Origin: Strix aluco
Taxonomy: Eukaryota; Chordata; Aves; Strigiformes; Strigidae
Direction: 5' to 3'
NCBI RefSeq assembly: GCF_031877795.1
Contig: NC_133935.1
Coordinates: 49,251,330-49,315,329 of the forward strand
DNA: 64,000 nt
The notes beneath the pieces were generated by a model. It saw only the letters and a list, made by a program, of their open reading frames with translations. It made no database searches and was not told where the DNA came from. The position numbers and the translations under genes are program-made. This document shows positions 39,024 to 50,799 of the stretch, piece by piece. The first letter of the stretch is position 1; each line of letters opens with the position of its first letter.

Positions 39024-42000
39024 AGATTATTGGGAAGTTTTTACTCAGATGATGGTAGTGGTTTCCAAAATATCTTTCATACAATACAGAATGAAGAGGG
39101 AGTTCTAGTTTTCTCACATTTTTAAAGATTTACCAGAAGAAGATATTCCCAATCTGTATGTTTGCACTTCCACAGGGGTGAGATTCTGCAAAATTTCAGA
39201 TCTCATAGCACTAGTATGTCAGGAGCATTGAATACATTGGTGTGCTGACATCGAAGAACCTGAGCCAGTTCCTCCTCTGAGTTGTGGCCTTCTGCAGCCC
39301 AGGGGTGGTGATTGGTGTCTGACAGGTGATCTTTCAATTCTAGAGTCCAACTACATGTCCTCTCTGAACAGGCGATGGTCAGTGCACCTTCATTTTTGTT
39401 CCTTCAGGGACCACTCAGAAACTCTCTGGTGTCCCTGCTGGAGCAGTAGGAGGCAGCCTGGTTATCCCCGCTCCTGAACTCATGAAAGGGCCACCACTGC
39501 TGCTAGTGGGCTGTTAATCTTCATCCAGGTAAGTTGTTAGTGGATGGTGAAGTTTGAGGAGAGAGAAGAGCATCATCTCTTCTTCAAATTTGCAAATGAC
39601 TGCCCAGCATCCTGGAGGGGAGAAAGCACGAAGCTCTGAGTAAATCCAGCTTGTGACCTGCTCCTGTTGGGATCAGAGCTATGTGCTATCCCATACTCCG
39701 GCAGTTCCTTACAACCCCATCTCACCTCTCCCTGCCTACAAACTGTGTGTGACTTGTCCTTTCTGATGCCTCGGAGACCTGGAGCATGGCTGGCTTTCTC
39801 TTTCAGCTTCTTCCATAGCTTTGCAACATACTGCATCAGCACTGGCTTCTTGTGACGAAAGACAAAGAAAAGCAATATTAAATTGCAATGTGCAAGTTAC
39901 TCATTAGCACCCTCTAATTCATTAAAAAATAAGAAGGTTGACATCATTTTGGGAACCTGCCAAGGCATTCAGCAAATCTCAGTGACAGCAGCTTCTGGTG
40001 ACAATACACCATTTTTAAGCGTTGTTGCTTTATATAACAAATGATCTCAGACAGATGCAAAGGCTTACCTTCAATGAGAATACGAGGCAATTTCTTTATT
40101 TATGTGAAGAACATAAGCCTTTCAGCACAATCAATGACCTGTCACCCCATTGGCTTTCTAGCTTTGCATTCTAGCAATTAACATCAAGGAATTATATTAG
40201 TTACATGTTTAAATATAGGACACTTTCTGTTGAAGTGCAATGGTGCATGTTCTTGGGAAATACCACTGACTGAATACGGTGCTGGGACAGCAATAACAGT
40301 GTGTACTTCGTGCGCTCAATGTATTCTGGAGTTCAGCAGTCAGTGCCATGGCACTGGTAGACATCTTTTGCAGGGACCTCTTGATGTCCTTGTGTTGACT
40401 TTAGTCATCACATATTAAACATCCTAGTTCAGGGGAGGTGACTAGGCATGCCTGTTAATGTGTTAGGATAAACACTGGAGTTGTTTTAGTCTAACATTTA
40501 TGTAAAGAAATGTTCATACATGGTAGTTTCTGTTGGCTGAGCATTTTCTTCTGTTACCATGATTTCATCTGATTATGTATAGCCCATAGGTTTGGTAAAA
40601 AGAAGGGCTGACTCGAAGAACTCTAAAAGGAGGAAAAAATCCAACAGTCTCTGCTGTGGACAATTCTCAGGTAAATTCCATTTCTTGTTACTCTTCTGAA
40701 GATGGGAAATGAGTTACTCAGCCAAAAGAAAATATCATAAATGAATAAATGAATGTTACCTCTCACATAACTAGTTGGATGGTGACTGAAAACCCCTATG
40801 CAGAGTTCATATTTTTTTGACCTGTATCATTTTCACATTGTGAATGGCTTCCTCAGCCATCGACATGAAAGAACAGAGCTTGGGAATAGACTGTCCAGGT
40901 GAACATGGTAGGAATAAAAGAGAAGAGTAAGAATGTTTTGTAGGATAATTCAGTTGCAAACTGTCCTATAAAAGCTAGTCAGTAAATAATTGCCAAAAAA
41001 ACGCAACAAAAACATAAAAAGACACAACCATTGAGGAATATATCATCTGCTAAAATTGTTCCTATTATGGTGGCACTATAAAATTAAACCTGTTCCTGGT
41101 GAAGGATAATAGATATGCCTGACAAAAATTGTTCTTAAGCATATCCTTTCTTACTCTGGGAGACAGCAAACCTAATGTGCCATCCTACATGGTGATTTTT
41201 AAATTTGACAGGGACCTGTCAATCCAGAACATATATGGAGTAATATATAAAAGGTGCAGGTGAGGTGAGGAAAGCTGCCTTATGCCCCTTAATCAAGAGG
41301 AATACCACCTCCAGCTGAATGCCTTGCATGTTTAACAATGAGGCACGGATTTTATTTTTACTCTATTTTATTAGTAGTGTTATGTTATTTTATTACTAGT
41401 GGGTGTTGCAGTATATGACACATGAGGTTTCATTGCAGTACCATACAAGGTAACTGTATTTTATTTGAGCAAATTATATTATAAAACAAAGTCTGAACAG
41501 AGCATTCTGAGCTCTGAGGAATCACCTGCAAATTATTTAGAACTTACTGAATTTCCTTTTTTTTGCTGTTTTGGAATGCTCCCCTTATACAGTAAGATGA
41601 CACCTAGGAGGCTCATGAGACCAAATGCAGTCCTAACTCTCTCTTTTAGATTTCATAAAGCTGGTTGTTGCCAAAATAGCACATTCAGGGAGAAGAAGCA
41701 GGGAAAACCAGCCCAATGCTTTAATTAACAGGAGGCTGCAGAGACAGACCAGGGCAGACACAGGACCCAGTTGCCCAAAAGGCCAGGACACATCCGGGCC
41801 ACACATGGCTGGAGCTGGAGCCTGAAGGTTTCCTGGGGTCCAATGCTCATTTCAGGGTGAGCTGGGCAGTGGAGGGGACCCGAAGAAAGGAGGGTACGTT
41901 CACTTGCTGACCCCTAAGAGCATAATTCCATAGTTTCAAACATTCACCCTGCAGACTGTGTTGAAGTCCCACCATCCTGTGGAGTCAATAGTCAATGTCA

Positions 42001-43089
42001 GCTTGCAGGGTCAGGGCAAATGTCTAACTAATATAAGGGGGGTGCAACTCAGAATATATTTTTCTCAATTAAAACCAAAATGGTTAATTAGAGGGACAGT
42101 GGCAAAGGTGGTATATTTAAAGTGGTCTTTTTTGAGTACATAATTTAATTTTCATTTAATGTGGTGCCCTTCTTCATGGATTTGTTCATGCAGCTCATCC
42201 ATTTATGTGAGATTTAGGTTTGCTTTCTCTTTTAATGGTTTTGGTACAAACTCTGGTGTATGGAACAGAAAACTGACCGTAGGCATGGTCTCACCAGCTT
42301 TCATCAGATGTCACTGTCCAGTCCTCACTGCTGGCAGGGAGTACTAGCCAGGATCTGGGGGGGTCAATGTGGGAGCTCCCATGGCTGCGGGAGCAGGAGG
42401 GGCTGCTGTTTCTCTGTGGCAAAAGGGAACCGGTGGCACCTGCAAACACAAAAACTTCCATATTTAATTGGGAGGATCCATGGGCAATGTTTTCAGGTGA
42501 TTCAGGTTGCCAGAGATTTTTCTTGTGGAAATTTTGCTGAACTACCACATCCAGTCAGTGGGATTTTGGGGATTTATTGCTTTTTCACCCCTTGTGAATG
42601 TTCAGTGTTGAAAAAGAGAAACTCCAGAAGCAGCCTACAATGATTGCATGTGGGTTATTTGTGTTTTCTGCTGTGCTAAGATGTGAAGGTGGATATGAGA
42701 TCAGTGGCTAAAAATAATTTCACAAAATGAGCACTTCCACCTGTTTTTCAAAGGGATGCAGAGGTACATAGGTGACACACAAAGAGACAGATGAACTTTA
42801 AAAGGGACCTAAATGGATCAGATGATAACTAATTTCCATAGATTCCAGCTAGATATGTCTAATTATTAATCCATCTAGAAGGTGCACTTCCCCAGTGATC
42901 AGCACAGTGGTCCGTGGCGGAGGGGTGGGGAAGGGCAAGCCTGGCTGCCATGCTGAGTTTGTGGGGATCAGCCCTGTGGTGGGGGTGGGCAGCCAGCAGA
43001 CATCCCATAGTGGGGTTTGAGGTCAGGCTGCAGCAAGGTTTGGACCTGTTGCCTCCATCCATCTGACAGGAAAATCAAGTTATCTTATG

Positions 43090-43190
43090 GCATAAAAACT
43101 CAGGACTTGAGTTTTTTCCATAGGGCTTAGGACACTTTGTGGACTCTTAGTTGCCTTGTCTGTAAAATGAGAGCAGTAGCACATCTGGGC
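43090..43190 (+). repeat. MIR-like SINE fragment
   Basis: The segment 'cttagttgccttgtctgtaa' plus aatgagagcagtag resembles the 'cctcagtttcctcatctgtaaaatggg' part of MIR on the + strand. It is short and diverged. Confidence 0.45.
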
Positions 43191-43734
43191 ATAGTGCATC
43201 CCTTTATGCAGTAATGCAAATCACATTTCCAAAGCAATTAAACACTCCTGAATGAAAAGCAAAATATGGCACCTGCAAAATAAAGGTCTTTGTTTGATAG
43301 AGAAGTGTTGCAATAAGTGACACATGCCATATACAGGCCACTTAGCAACAAATATTATGTTGCATCTTCACAAAAACATAGCAACAAGTTAAATATATTT
43401 AACTGACAATTCAAAATAATAAGTATGGACAAAAGCTTATTGCCTTTTCAAACTGGATGAGTAAAGGAAAGCTTTTTAATTCTTCAGATGAAACTCTAGA
43501 TGTCACTCTTACAAAACAAGACTCATGTTCGTCCCAGTTTACTTTTGACTCTTCAGTCGATGGAGAAAGTGTTAGAACATGTTTCATAAGTAGTTTCCTT
43601 GGATGGAAAACTGAGATAGATATGCAGTTGGAATAGAAAGGGTTTTTTTAAATTCAATTGCCACAAACTTAGAATTGAAATTAAAAATGCAGGGGAAGAA
43701 ATGGGCATATAGCCAAAGACTAGGGTTATAAATC

Positions 43735-43840
43735 AGATATGAATTCAGTCCCTGGTTTTACTACAGACTTCCTATGTGACCTTAGGCAAGTTGCTTCATT
43801 AAGGTACTGTTCTTCTTTGGCAAATGGAAAAATCATCCAT
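43735..43840 (+). repeat. MIR-like SINE relic
   Basis: The block 'ttcctatgtgaccttaggca' followed by agttgcttcatt is the well-known MIR/CORE-SINE core ('ctgtgtgaccttgggcaagt'). It is followed by a degraded pyrimidine-rich segment and aaatggaaaaat. The orientation is +. Confidence 0.65.
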
Positions 43841-45234
43841 CAGTTATTTGCCGAAGTTAATTTGTCTTTGCTTTGCATACAGAAATCCTCAGAAGGGAAT
43901 TAATACTCATGTAGTGTTAATTGTTGTCACTATTGCTTAGCATGGCTTGTCTTATTACAGTGTTTTGTTCTTTTGGGAGTAGTGACTCTTATTACACAGA
44001 AAAAAGGCTATTTTGTGACTATTACTGCAAAGGGAAGAATGAAAAATATGTGGCTGTGTATTAAAATTGTCACTAGCTCATAACTTCTTGAAAAACACTG
44101 ATCTAGTGGAAAGTGGCAGCTGCATATGCAGTTTTGGCGTTATGTAAATAATACAGCAAAAGTCAGCAAAAAGACAACAATTTCCATCACAGACAAGACC
44201 ATGTAGAAATTTTCTCTATTTTGCCTGAAGTGCTTTTTTCTCTGAAGTACAAAATCTTCAGAGCAGAGACTACCCTTTAGTAACTAATTTCTGCTGTAGC
44301 CAGAACCATCTACAGCAAATTCCTGATCAAAGCTGTAGCCCTGAGGTGGTGTTATAATGCAGTCCTTAGCAAATGGTGGGATAGTTTCCCTCAGAGAGCA
44401 TTAGAAAGAAGATATTTTTTTCCTGAAACATGGGAATAAGAACAGAGTTTGGACAACGATGTAACTTGTGTTGGATTTGGCCATTTGGTCACTGTTTCTT
44501 CATGCCCACAACATACACCAATTTCTGGAGACTCCAATAGCAGCCTCCTCATTGCAAAGACACGTGGCCAAAGGTGAAAAACCTGGACTTTTGTTCTACT
44601 GATTAATAAGATGCTTCCTAAAATAGCCCCCTGTAGCCACTGATCCTAGGTACTGCTCGAGTCCTCTTCCACCTCAGCAGTGGTGGAGTGTTCAATGGGA
44701 GAGGGCTGCGAAGAGAAAGGGTGCCTGGGCAGGCAGTGGTGTTATGGAAAGGGAAAGGTTACAGCAGCACTCACACAGCTGTGCTGTGGTCACCCTGTAG
44801 CTTTCCCCATCTCCACCCACACTTCTTCATATTGTAAATAATGAGCAGGAATACCTGCTCCTGAAAACTGACAGGAGCTGCTGAGCTGTGGGAGACTCAC
44901 TCTCCATGAACATGTGTGGACAATGGTCTTTCTTACCTTAATTCAGTTTTCATTTAAAAATCAGTATTTAGCTCAGCATTCCTATTCTGTTGGCTCCAGT
45001 GGAAGAGATATTCAGAAATGCAAAAAGGCAGTTGGTAGGTCTATGAGGAGCATTGCCAGAGAGAAAAGGGATGTAATGGAAATATAATAGCATTAAGTGA
45101 AGGTGGAGGCTATCATGGAGTAAAGATGCTGGTGACATATGTCACGAGTAGGTTTGAATTCCAAATTGCAAAATATTATGGGTATGTTTTTTCAGTCCCG
45201 TGGATGGGATTGCCACTCTGAAAGGCAACAAGAA

Positions 45235-45400
45235 TCATAAAGCCACAGCACCACAGGGTAAATGAGGCTGGCAGGGGCCTCTGGAGGCCTCTGGTCTGAC
45301 CTCCTGTTCAAAGCAGCGTCCACCAGGAGGTCAGACCAGACTGCCCAGGGCTTTGCCCAGTTGGATCTTTTAGATCTCTGATAGGAGCCACAGAAGGCTG
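45235..45400 (-). mobile_element. CR1 LINE 3' fragment
   Basis: Reverse-strand CR1 3' end. It has aatcataaagccacagcacc at the tail side, then ggcctctggaggcctctggt and ctgacctcctgttcaaagcag, then a diverged ttgcccagttggatc. It is about 165 bases with no coding capacity. Confidence 0.7.
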
Positions 45401-46059
45401 ACTTTGAAGGGCCACTGCATCATTTCTGGACAGGGTAAAGCATTACAGAGTTGTATGCAGCCACAGTGTGAGCAGTGGGACTGTGCAGAGATTCTCTCCC
45501 ATCACCAAATCATGCACAACACACCTGGTAGACCCTTGTTTGCCCTGGCAAACCCACCTCAGTGTCCAGATGTAACTAAATCAAATACAATCCCATACTG
45601 ACTGTTGACTGTGTCAGTCCCTCCATGAAAAAGATACTTGAAGGACAAGGGGCTTTGTTTCCGTAGTAGAAAGGAAAACTACGAGCAACTGTCTGGCCTC
45701 AAAATGTTTGTGCAAGGTGAATGACAAACTGCAGATGAGTGTGAAGTCCTGCAAGAGGAAAGGGTTGAATGAATTTTGAAATAGAATTAAGACATGAGAA
45801 ATCACAGATGTTTCTCTTTTGGTAAGTTATTTCTGAAGAAGATTGCAGGCCCCTTGCAAGTGATGCTGAGGCTTTTGGTCCAAGGCCCTTGGAGTGGAAA
45901 GCATCCTGCTCCTGCTTTTGCTCCTCCTCTCCTTGTGTCATGGGCACTGCCAGGGAAGTTTTTTCTTCTGTGGCCCATAACAGGGTCACACAGATCTCCC
46001 TGCTCCTTAGCTATTGACTCTGGCTGGCTCTGGAGTGCCTCCCCTCCTCGCCTCAGGTC

Positions 46060-46400
46060 ATGATGCCCTTTTTAAAGATGTGTCACCTCATGGTGGGGGA
46101 AGGGAGCTTTCTGGCTCAGAGACCTGGCAAAGCAGCAGAAGAACATGCCATGCTAAAATATTTAAGTAATAACAGTATCTAATTGTGATTAGCTGATTTT
46201 TGAACAGCCAGAGAAAATATAAATTTAACATGGTTTAGTGGAAGAGGGTATATAAAGGGAGAGGGAGCCAGAGGAAGCCGGCATGGGAGTGTAGAAGAGT
46301 GATGGTGGGTGAGTAGAGAAGCCTGGGGTGTTCAGCTCTCAGCTGTAGACTTAGTGTATTGCTGTATTTTGCACATAAAAAAATCTATTTAAAAACAACA
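46060..46400 (+). promoter_or_regulatory. TATA-containing module, possible solo LTR
   Basis: A strong TATATAAA box at 46249-46256 is followed by about 120 bases of moderate GC and then an A-rich ataaaaaaa poly(A)-like signal near 46373. That TATA-to-poly(A) spacing is typical of an LTR R region. TG-start and CA-end candidates exist at about 46059 and 46400, but I see no target-site duplication. It may instead be an orphan promoter. Confidence 0.25.
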
Positions 46401-46472
46401 GGGAGTGGAGCTTCCAGCATCTGGGGTTGCAGAGGAAAGAATGAGATTCAATTAGATATTATGAATGAGGTT

Positions 46473-46507
46473 GTATATAGATACTAAGGTGTATATAGAT
46501 ACTAAGA
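46473..46507. repeat. 18-bp tandem repeat, two copies
   Basis: The unit gtatatagatactaaggt occurs twice in direct succession, with minor change at the end of the second copy. Confidence 0.7.
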
Positions 46508-48269
46508 TATTGAGGTGTGGGCAGGTTTGGTTTTGTTTTTCAAACTGCCTTTTAATCAATTCTCATATTTTTCTTCTCTTTAAGGCCTCAAGAAGACCTT
46601 TATACACATGACATAATAACAGAGTTTTGGGTTATTAGCGTGCATCACTTGTTAACGTTAACTGATTGATGCTTTTCCTTCCGCTTTCCCCCAGTGCTGC
46701 TCGTTTAAGTTGTTTTGGTACTCATGGTGCAACCATGTTTTCGACTGAGCTGATGAGAAGGAAATAACTTCTTTGAAGAAACAAAGGTGCAGAGAGGGTT
46801 TTTGTTTGCTTGTTTCTTCCAAAGATTTAATGAGCAGTAGTTTACAACAAAATACACCATGGTGGTTTTATTGTTGCAGGTGAAGCTCGGTAGCCTATGT
46901 CCATCATTAATAAAGTATCATCAATTATTTCCTGTTTTCTCCCTCCCCGCACAAAAGAAGTGGTTTGTACCAGCCCAGCTCGTTGTCCTAACCACGATCA
47001 AAGAACCCACTGACGTTTCCTAGACAAATTTTGTCATGTCAGTGTAAATGCTTTCTCTGTTCCTGTATAACGATTAGGGAATAACTAGTAGCACTTTCCA
47101 AGTGATGAAGAAAGCTTGCAGACATAAACCACAGGCGTGTTAAATTAGTCACTTGATAAAACTATTTACAATCTAGCCTTCTAGATGTGAGGAAAAAATT
47201 TTTTTTGTGAATGAGAAACCACAGGCTGTCAGTGGAAAAGGCAGCCTGTTTTTCTACCCGTAGCAGGGGAAAGAGTGTTTCACGTCCGATGCCGCCCCAT
47301 GAGGGCTTGCGGATGTGAATCCCAAGCCGGCAGACAACTGCGGCAGCAGCTGGAGAAGGGCAGACCACACCAGCTGTCAACTCAGAGTTTCTCGGGTGTG
47401 TATCAGGCATCGCCCCTGCTCCTGGGAGGTTCCCCTGCTCTCTCCTTCCTCCCCTGTGTGGAGGGGAGCTGCAACATGGATGGTGACGAGGTGGCCGTGC
47501 CACTTGTTGGTTTCAGGCTATTTCTGGCATTTTGGGGCAACTTTGACATCAGCACAGGAATGGGAGCAGGTTTCCTGCTCTATGAAATATTTGGGGTTTT
47601 TTAGAAAAATTTCCCATTCCACTTGAGCAAAAGCCAAGGACATTCAAACTTTGGGGAAAATTACAGGATTGCAAATGTCTACAAAGAGAGAATGCAGCAT
47701 TGGATGTAGGGCTGTGTTATGAGTCAGTGGATCGGCCTCTCTGAGACCAGCAACTTGGGCTTGCATGGCCTGTACTCCCAAAAAGGCCTGCTGATACCAA
47801 AGGATGACTGACATGAATACAAACCATGCTCAGCTGATAGATATGTTCAGCACAATCTGATTGCAGACCATGGAAAGCAAGATCCTGGCGCTTATTACTC
47901 TATATAGAGAAAAAACAAGCGAATTTTTGGGGGAGGTTTTATAGATGGAAGGGAAAAGGCCACGCTGATGTGCTGGGTGGCTACAATCTAGTAAAGAGTA
48001 TTTCCCAGACCTAAACTCTAGGTTGAATGGTTCAGTGACTGTAAAAAGACTTAGGAATTGTTACAAACTGCCCCTGTTGTACTATGGCAAAAAGAATGAC
48101 AATAGGTGTTCAACTCATCCATGAATGAAGACTACTGAGAGGAAGCAGAGAGATGTAACTTCTGCATGTGGATTCACTATTGATTTTCTGAGTCTGTTCC
48201 CAGCTTCTTCTGACTAGAAGCCACACACCTGGACTGGCACTTGCGCAGTCACATTTCTTTCTATTTTAT
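46508..48269. other. IL26-IFNG intergenic region, middle part
   Basis: No gene is recognised. A GC-rich, CpG-bearing patch lies at about 47270-47480, with short overlapping frames on both strands and no signature. The rest is AT-rich with no clear repeat family. Confidence 0.45.
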
Positions 48270-48800
48270 TAATTTCATCCTCAAGTAAATCAAATTCTTC
48301 TCACTTCAGTCTGCCTTTGATTGAAACCAAGATGCACTTTATTCTTTCACCTCGTCTTTAATGGTGGATTATTTCGTAATTTGTTCTAAAGCCTTGCACA
48401 CCACTCTTGTCAGATAACATGTCTCTTTCTGCCTTGCTTGTTATTTCTCCCTTTCTTAATGACAGCTATTGCATTTGCTGTTCTCCAATCTGAAAGTGCT
48501 ATCGCTCATTTGATAGATTGATTAAAATTTCTCCCTACTGCAACTGCATTTTTATGTGCTCATTTCTTCAGCTTGTTTCCTTGATGGGAGAACCTTTAAC
48601 TCTACCTTCTCACTTCTGCTTTTCCCTTAGAGGAGATCGTTTCCATTCCTGTCACTATCAGTCATCTTGACTTTGCTTCCGTGTTCTGTGTCAGCAACTC
48701 TCAAAATGCTCTTGTTCACCTACTACATTCACTACATTAAGATGTTTCTTAATGTCCCCATCCATATTAAAAATTGAGATGAATTGTCTGTTTAGTTTTT
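48270..48800 (-). mobile_element. Ancient LINE reverse-transcriptase fragment (L2/CR1-like)
   Basis: Read on the minus strand, 48449-48493 encodes SDWRTANAIAVIKKG, the RT block seen in CR1/L2 LINEs as 'DWK.A.V.PI.KKG'. Downstream on the same strand, in another frame, comes TRVVCKALEQITK, matching the 'SLTSVVCK.LE.II' block. Stops and frameshifts are frequent, so the copy is old. It is unlike the younger CR1 copies nearby, and the exact clade (L2, CR1-L3 or similar) is undecided. The outer limits are estimates. Confidence 0.6.
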
Positions 48801-49065
48801 GGGTTACAACATATACAATCATCCAGCCCAGTCTTAATCTGTACCAACTTCACTTCTTTCCTTATGCTCCTCTTGTTTACATGATGATGGCATGATTGGC
48901 TGTTTTTCTACTTCTTTTTTTCACATGGACTGATTGAGTGTGAATTTGGGAACTTCTTTCACACCTCTTGTTGACATCTAAGATGCAGTTATCACTTCTT
49001 TCTGTCCCTCAGGGCTCTGCTATGTTCCTGCTATTCTTGAGGCGGTAGTTGGGTTGGCTGCTCTC

Positions 49066-49710
49066 ATCACAATAAGATCACAGAAAAGCCCAGGTTGAAA
49101 GGGAGCCCTGGAGATACCTGGTCCAACCTTCTGCTGTAAGTGGAGCCTTGGGTCAAGTTATCTAGGGCCTTGTCAAGCAGTGTTGAATACTTAAGGGCAG
49201 GTTCCACCACTTCTTTGGGCAACCTACTCTGATGTTTAATTTTTCTCATGCTGAAGATCCACCTGAAGAAACTTGAGCCTGTTGCACCTTGTCCTTTCAT
49301 CATTTGTGTGAAAAGAGTACCTCCATCTTCTCTGTAACTACCTTTTGGGTAGTGGAAGACCGTGGCTAGATATCCCTGAACCTTCTCACCTTGTGGCTGG
49401 ACAAACCCAACTCTTTCAGTCTTTCTTCATAAGTAGAGGTCTCCAACCCTCTAATCCCATTGGATGCTATCGGATGAACCTTCTCCCATTTTTCAGTGTC
49501 TCTCTTGAGCTGGAGGGACCAAAGCTGGGTGCACTATACTGAGAGTGGCTTGACAAGTGCCAAGTAGAATGGGAGAGAGAACAGCCGGTGAATCTGCTGG
49601 CTGTAGTTTTGCTGATACAGCCCAGGATACCATTTGCCTTTGCTGCTGCAAAGATGAAATCCACTTATGTTCAGCTGTCCACCAGCAATTCCAGGTCCTC
49701 TTCAGCAGAC
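49066..49710 (-). mobile_element. CR1 LINE 3' fragment
   Basis: Reverse-strand CR1 of about 645 bases. It starts with gatcacagaaaagcccaggt, ggaaaggga-type wording and ctggtccaacc. It then runs through the complement of the ORF2 C-terminal region (a minus-strand frame with KANGILGCI at about 49620, as in CR1 RT thumb/C-terminal parts). Frames are broken by stops and small indels. It lies about 270 bases upstream of the ERVL-like LTR. Confidence 0.85.
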
Positions 49711-49979
49711 CTACACTCCTGTCATTTTTTTCTTCTCTACTTTTGATGTAAATTCCAAAGAATTTTGCAGATTTGACTTGCAGAAACTCCAGTCTTGCTT
49801 CATATTTATCTTTACTTTCAGACCCACTGATTAGTTCCTCTAACTTCTCAAAAGGTTTCTTTTTGAAATGAAAATATCATTGCTTAACTGAAAAGTTACA
49901 ACTCATCTAACAACATCCAGTCTTATTCAGAGAATTAACATCTACCATAATGATACCTTTTCCAGTAGTACCTACCTTC

Positions 49980-50799
49980 TGTGCTGGGTTTGTGTGGCGG
50001 GGCTTTTGGTAGCAGGGGAGGGGGCTACAGTGGTGGACCCCTGTGAGAAACTTCTCCAACCTCCCCTAGCTCCAAGTCGGATTCACCTCTGTGCCAAGGC
50101 CAGGCCAATTAGCATCAGTGGCTGCACATCTGCAATAATGTATTTAAGAAGGGGAATCTAGGAGGGGGCTGGGACTTGTGAGGAGGAATTAGGAGAAGGA
50201 CACCTATGCAAACACCAAGGTCAGTGGAAGGAAGGAGGAGAGGTGTGTCAGAGTAGAGACAACCCCTGTATCCTGTGGTGAGATGGCAGAGCTGACCCCC
50301 TGCCACTCACGAATGTCATCAGAGGAACAGAGATTTGTCTGTGGCCTCTGGAGGACCCCACACTGGAGAAGGCAGCTGCACCCAAATTAAACTTGGACTC
50401 TATGGGAAGAAGAAGCCCCTGCTGCTGTAGTCTGCTGTTGGGAGGACTGCAGCAAGCGGGGGTGACCCACGTCAGAGCATCTCGAGAAGGATGCATCCTG
50501 TGGGGAGGACTCATGATGGGGAAAGTTTGCAGAGGACTGTCTCCTGTGAGAGGGGAACCACATGGAGTAGGAGAGTGCTTCCCCCTCCCTTGAAGGAAGG
50601 AACTGACCAAAAACCCCCCATTCCCTGTCCCTGCTCCACTGGAGAAGAAGTAGACATATCGGGAACAAAACTGAGCCCAGCAAGAAGGGAGGGGTGGGGG
50701 AAGGTGTTTTTAAGATATGATAATGCTTCTCACTGTCCCATTCTGTCTGTTAAGTGGTGTTGTTGTTAGTGTTTTGAATTAAAGTGGTGTTCTGCAACT
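49980..50799 (+). mobile_element. ERVL-type solo LTR, 5' part (split by CR1)
   Basis: The sequence starts TGTGCTGGGTTTGTGTGGCG. It includes ggcttttggtagcagggg, a 'caggccaattagcatcag' segment and a TATA-like gtatttaagaag near 50140, all typical of avian ERVL-group LTRs. The R/U5-side sequence (gttttgaattaaagtgg) stops where CR1 begins near 50800. It resumes after the CR1 at about 52746. I see no internal viral genes and no second LTR, so this is a solo LTR. It is noncoding. Confidence 0.7.

Larger units (their letters stand above)
39024..45234. other. IL26-IFNG intergenic region, proximal part
   Basis: No gene is recognised. Visible items are two MIR-like relics near 43.1 and 43.7 kb, and GC-richer unassigned patches at 41740-41880, 42350-42440 and 42880-43060. 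Open frames are short and lack domains. Confidence 0.5.

Noticed and set aside
47275-47604. Possible gene in a GC-rich patch (109-codon frame)
   Set aside because: Three overlapping frames on both strands, none with a domain; GC content alone explains the openness.
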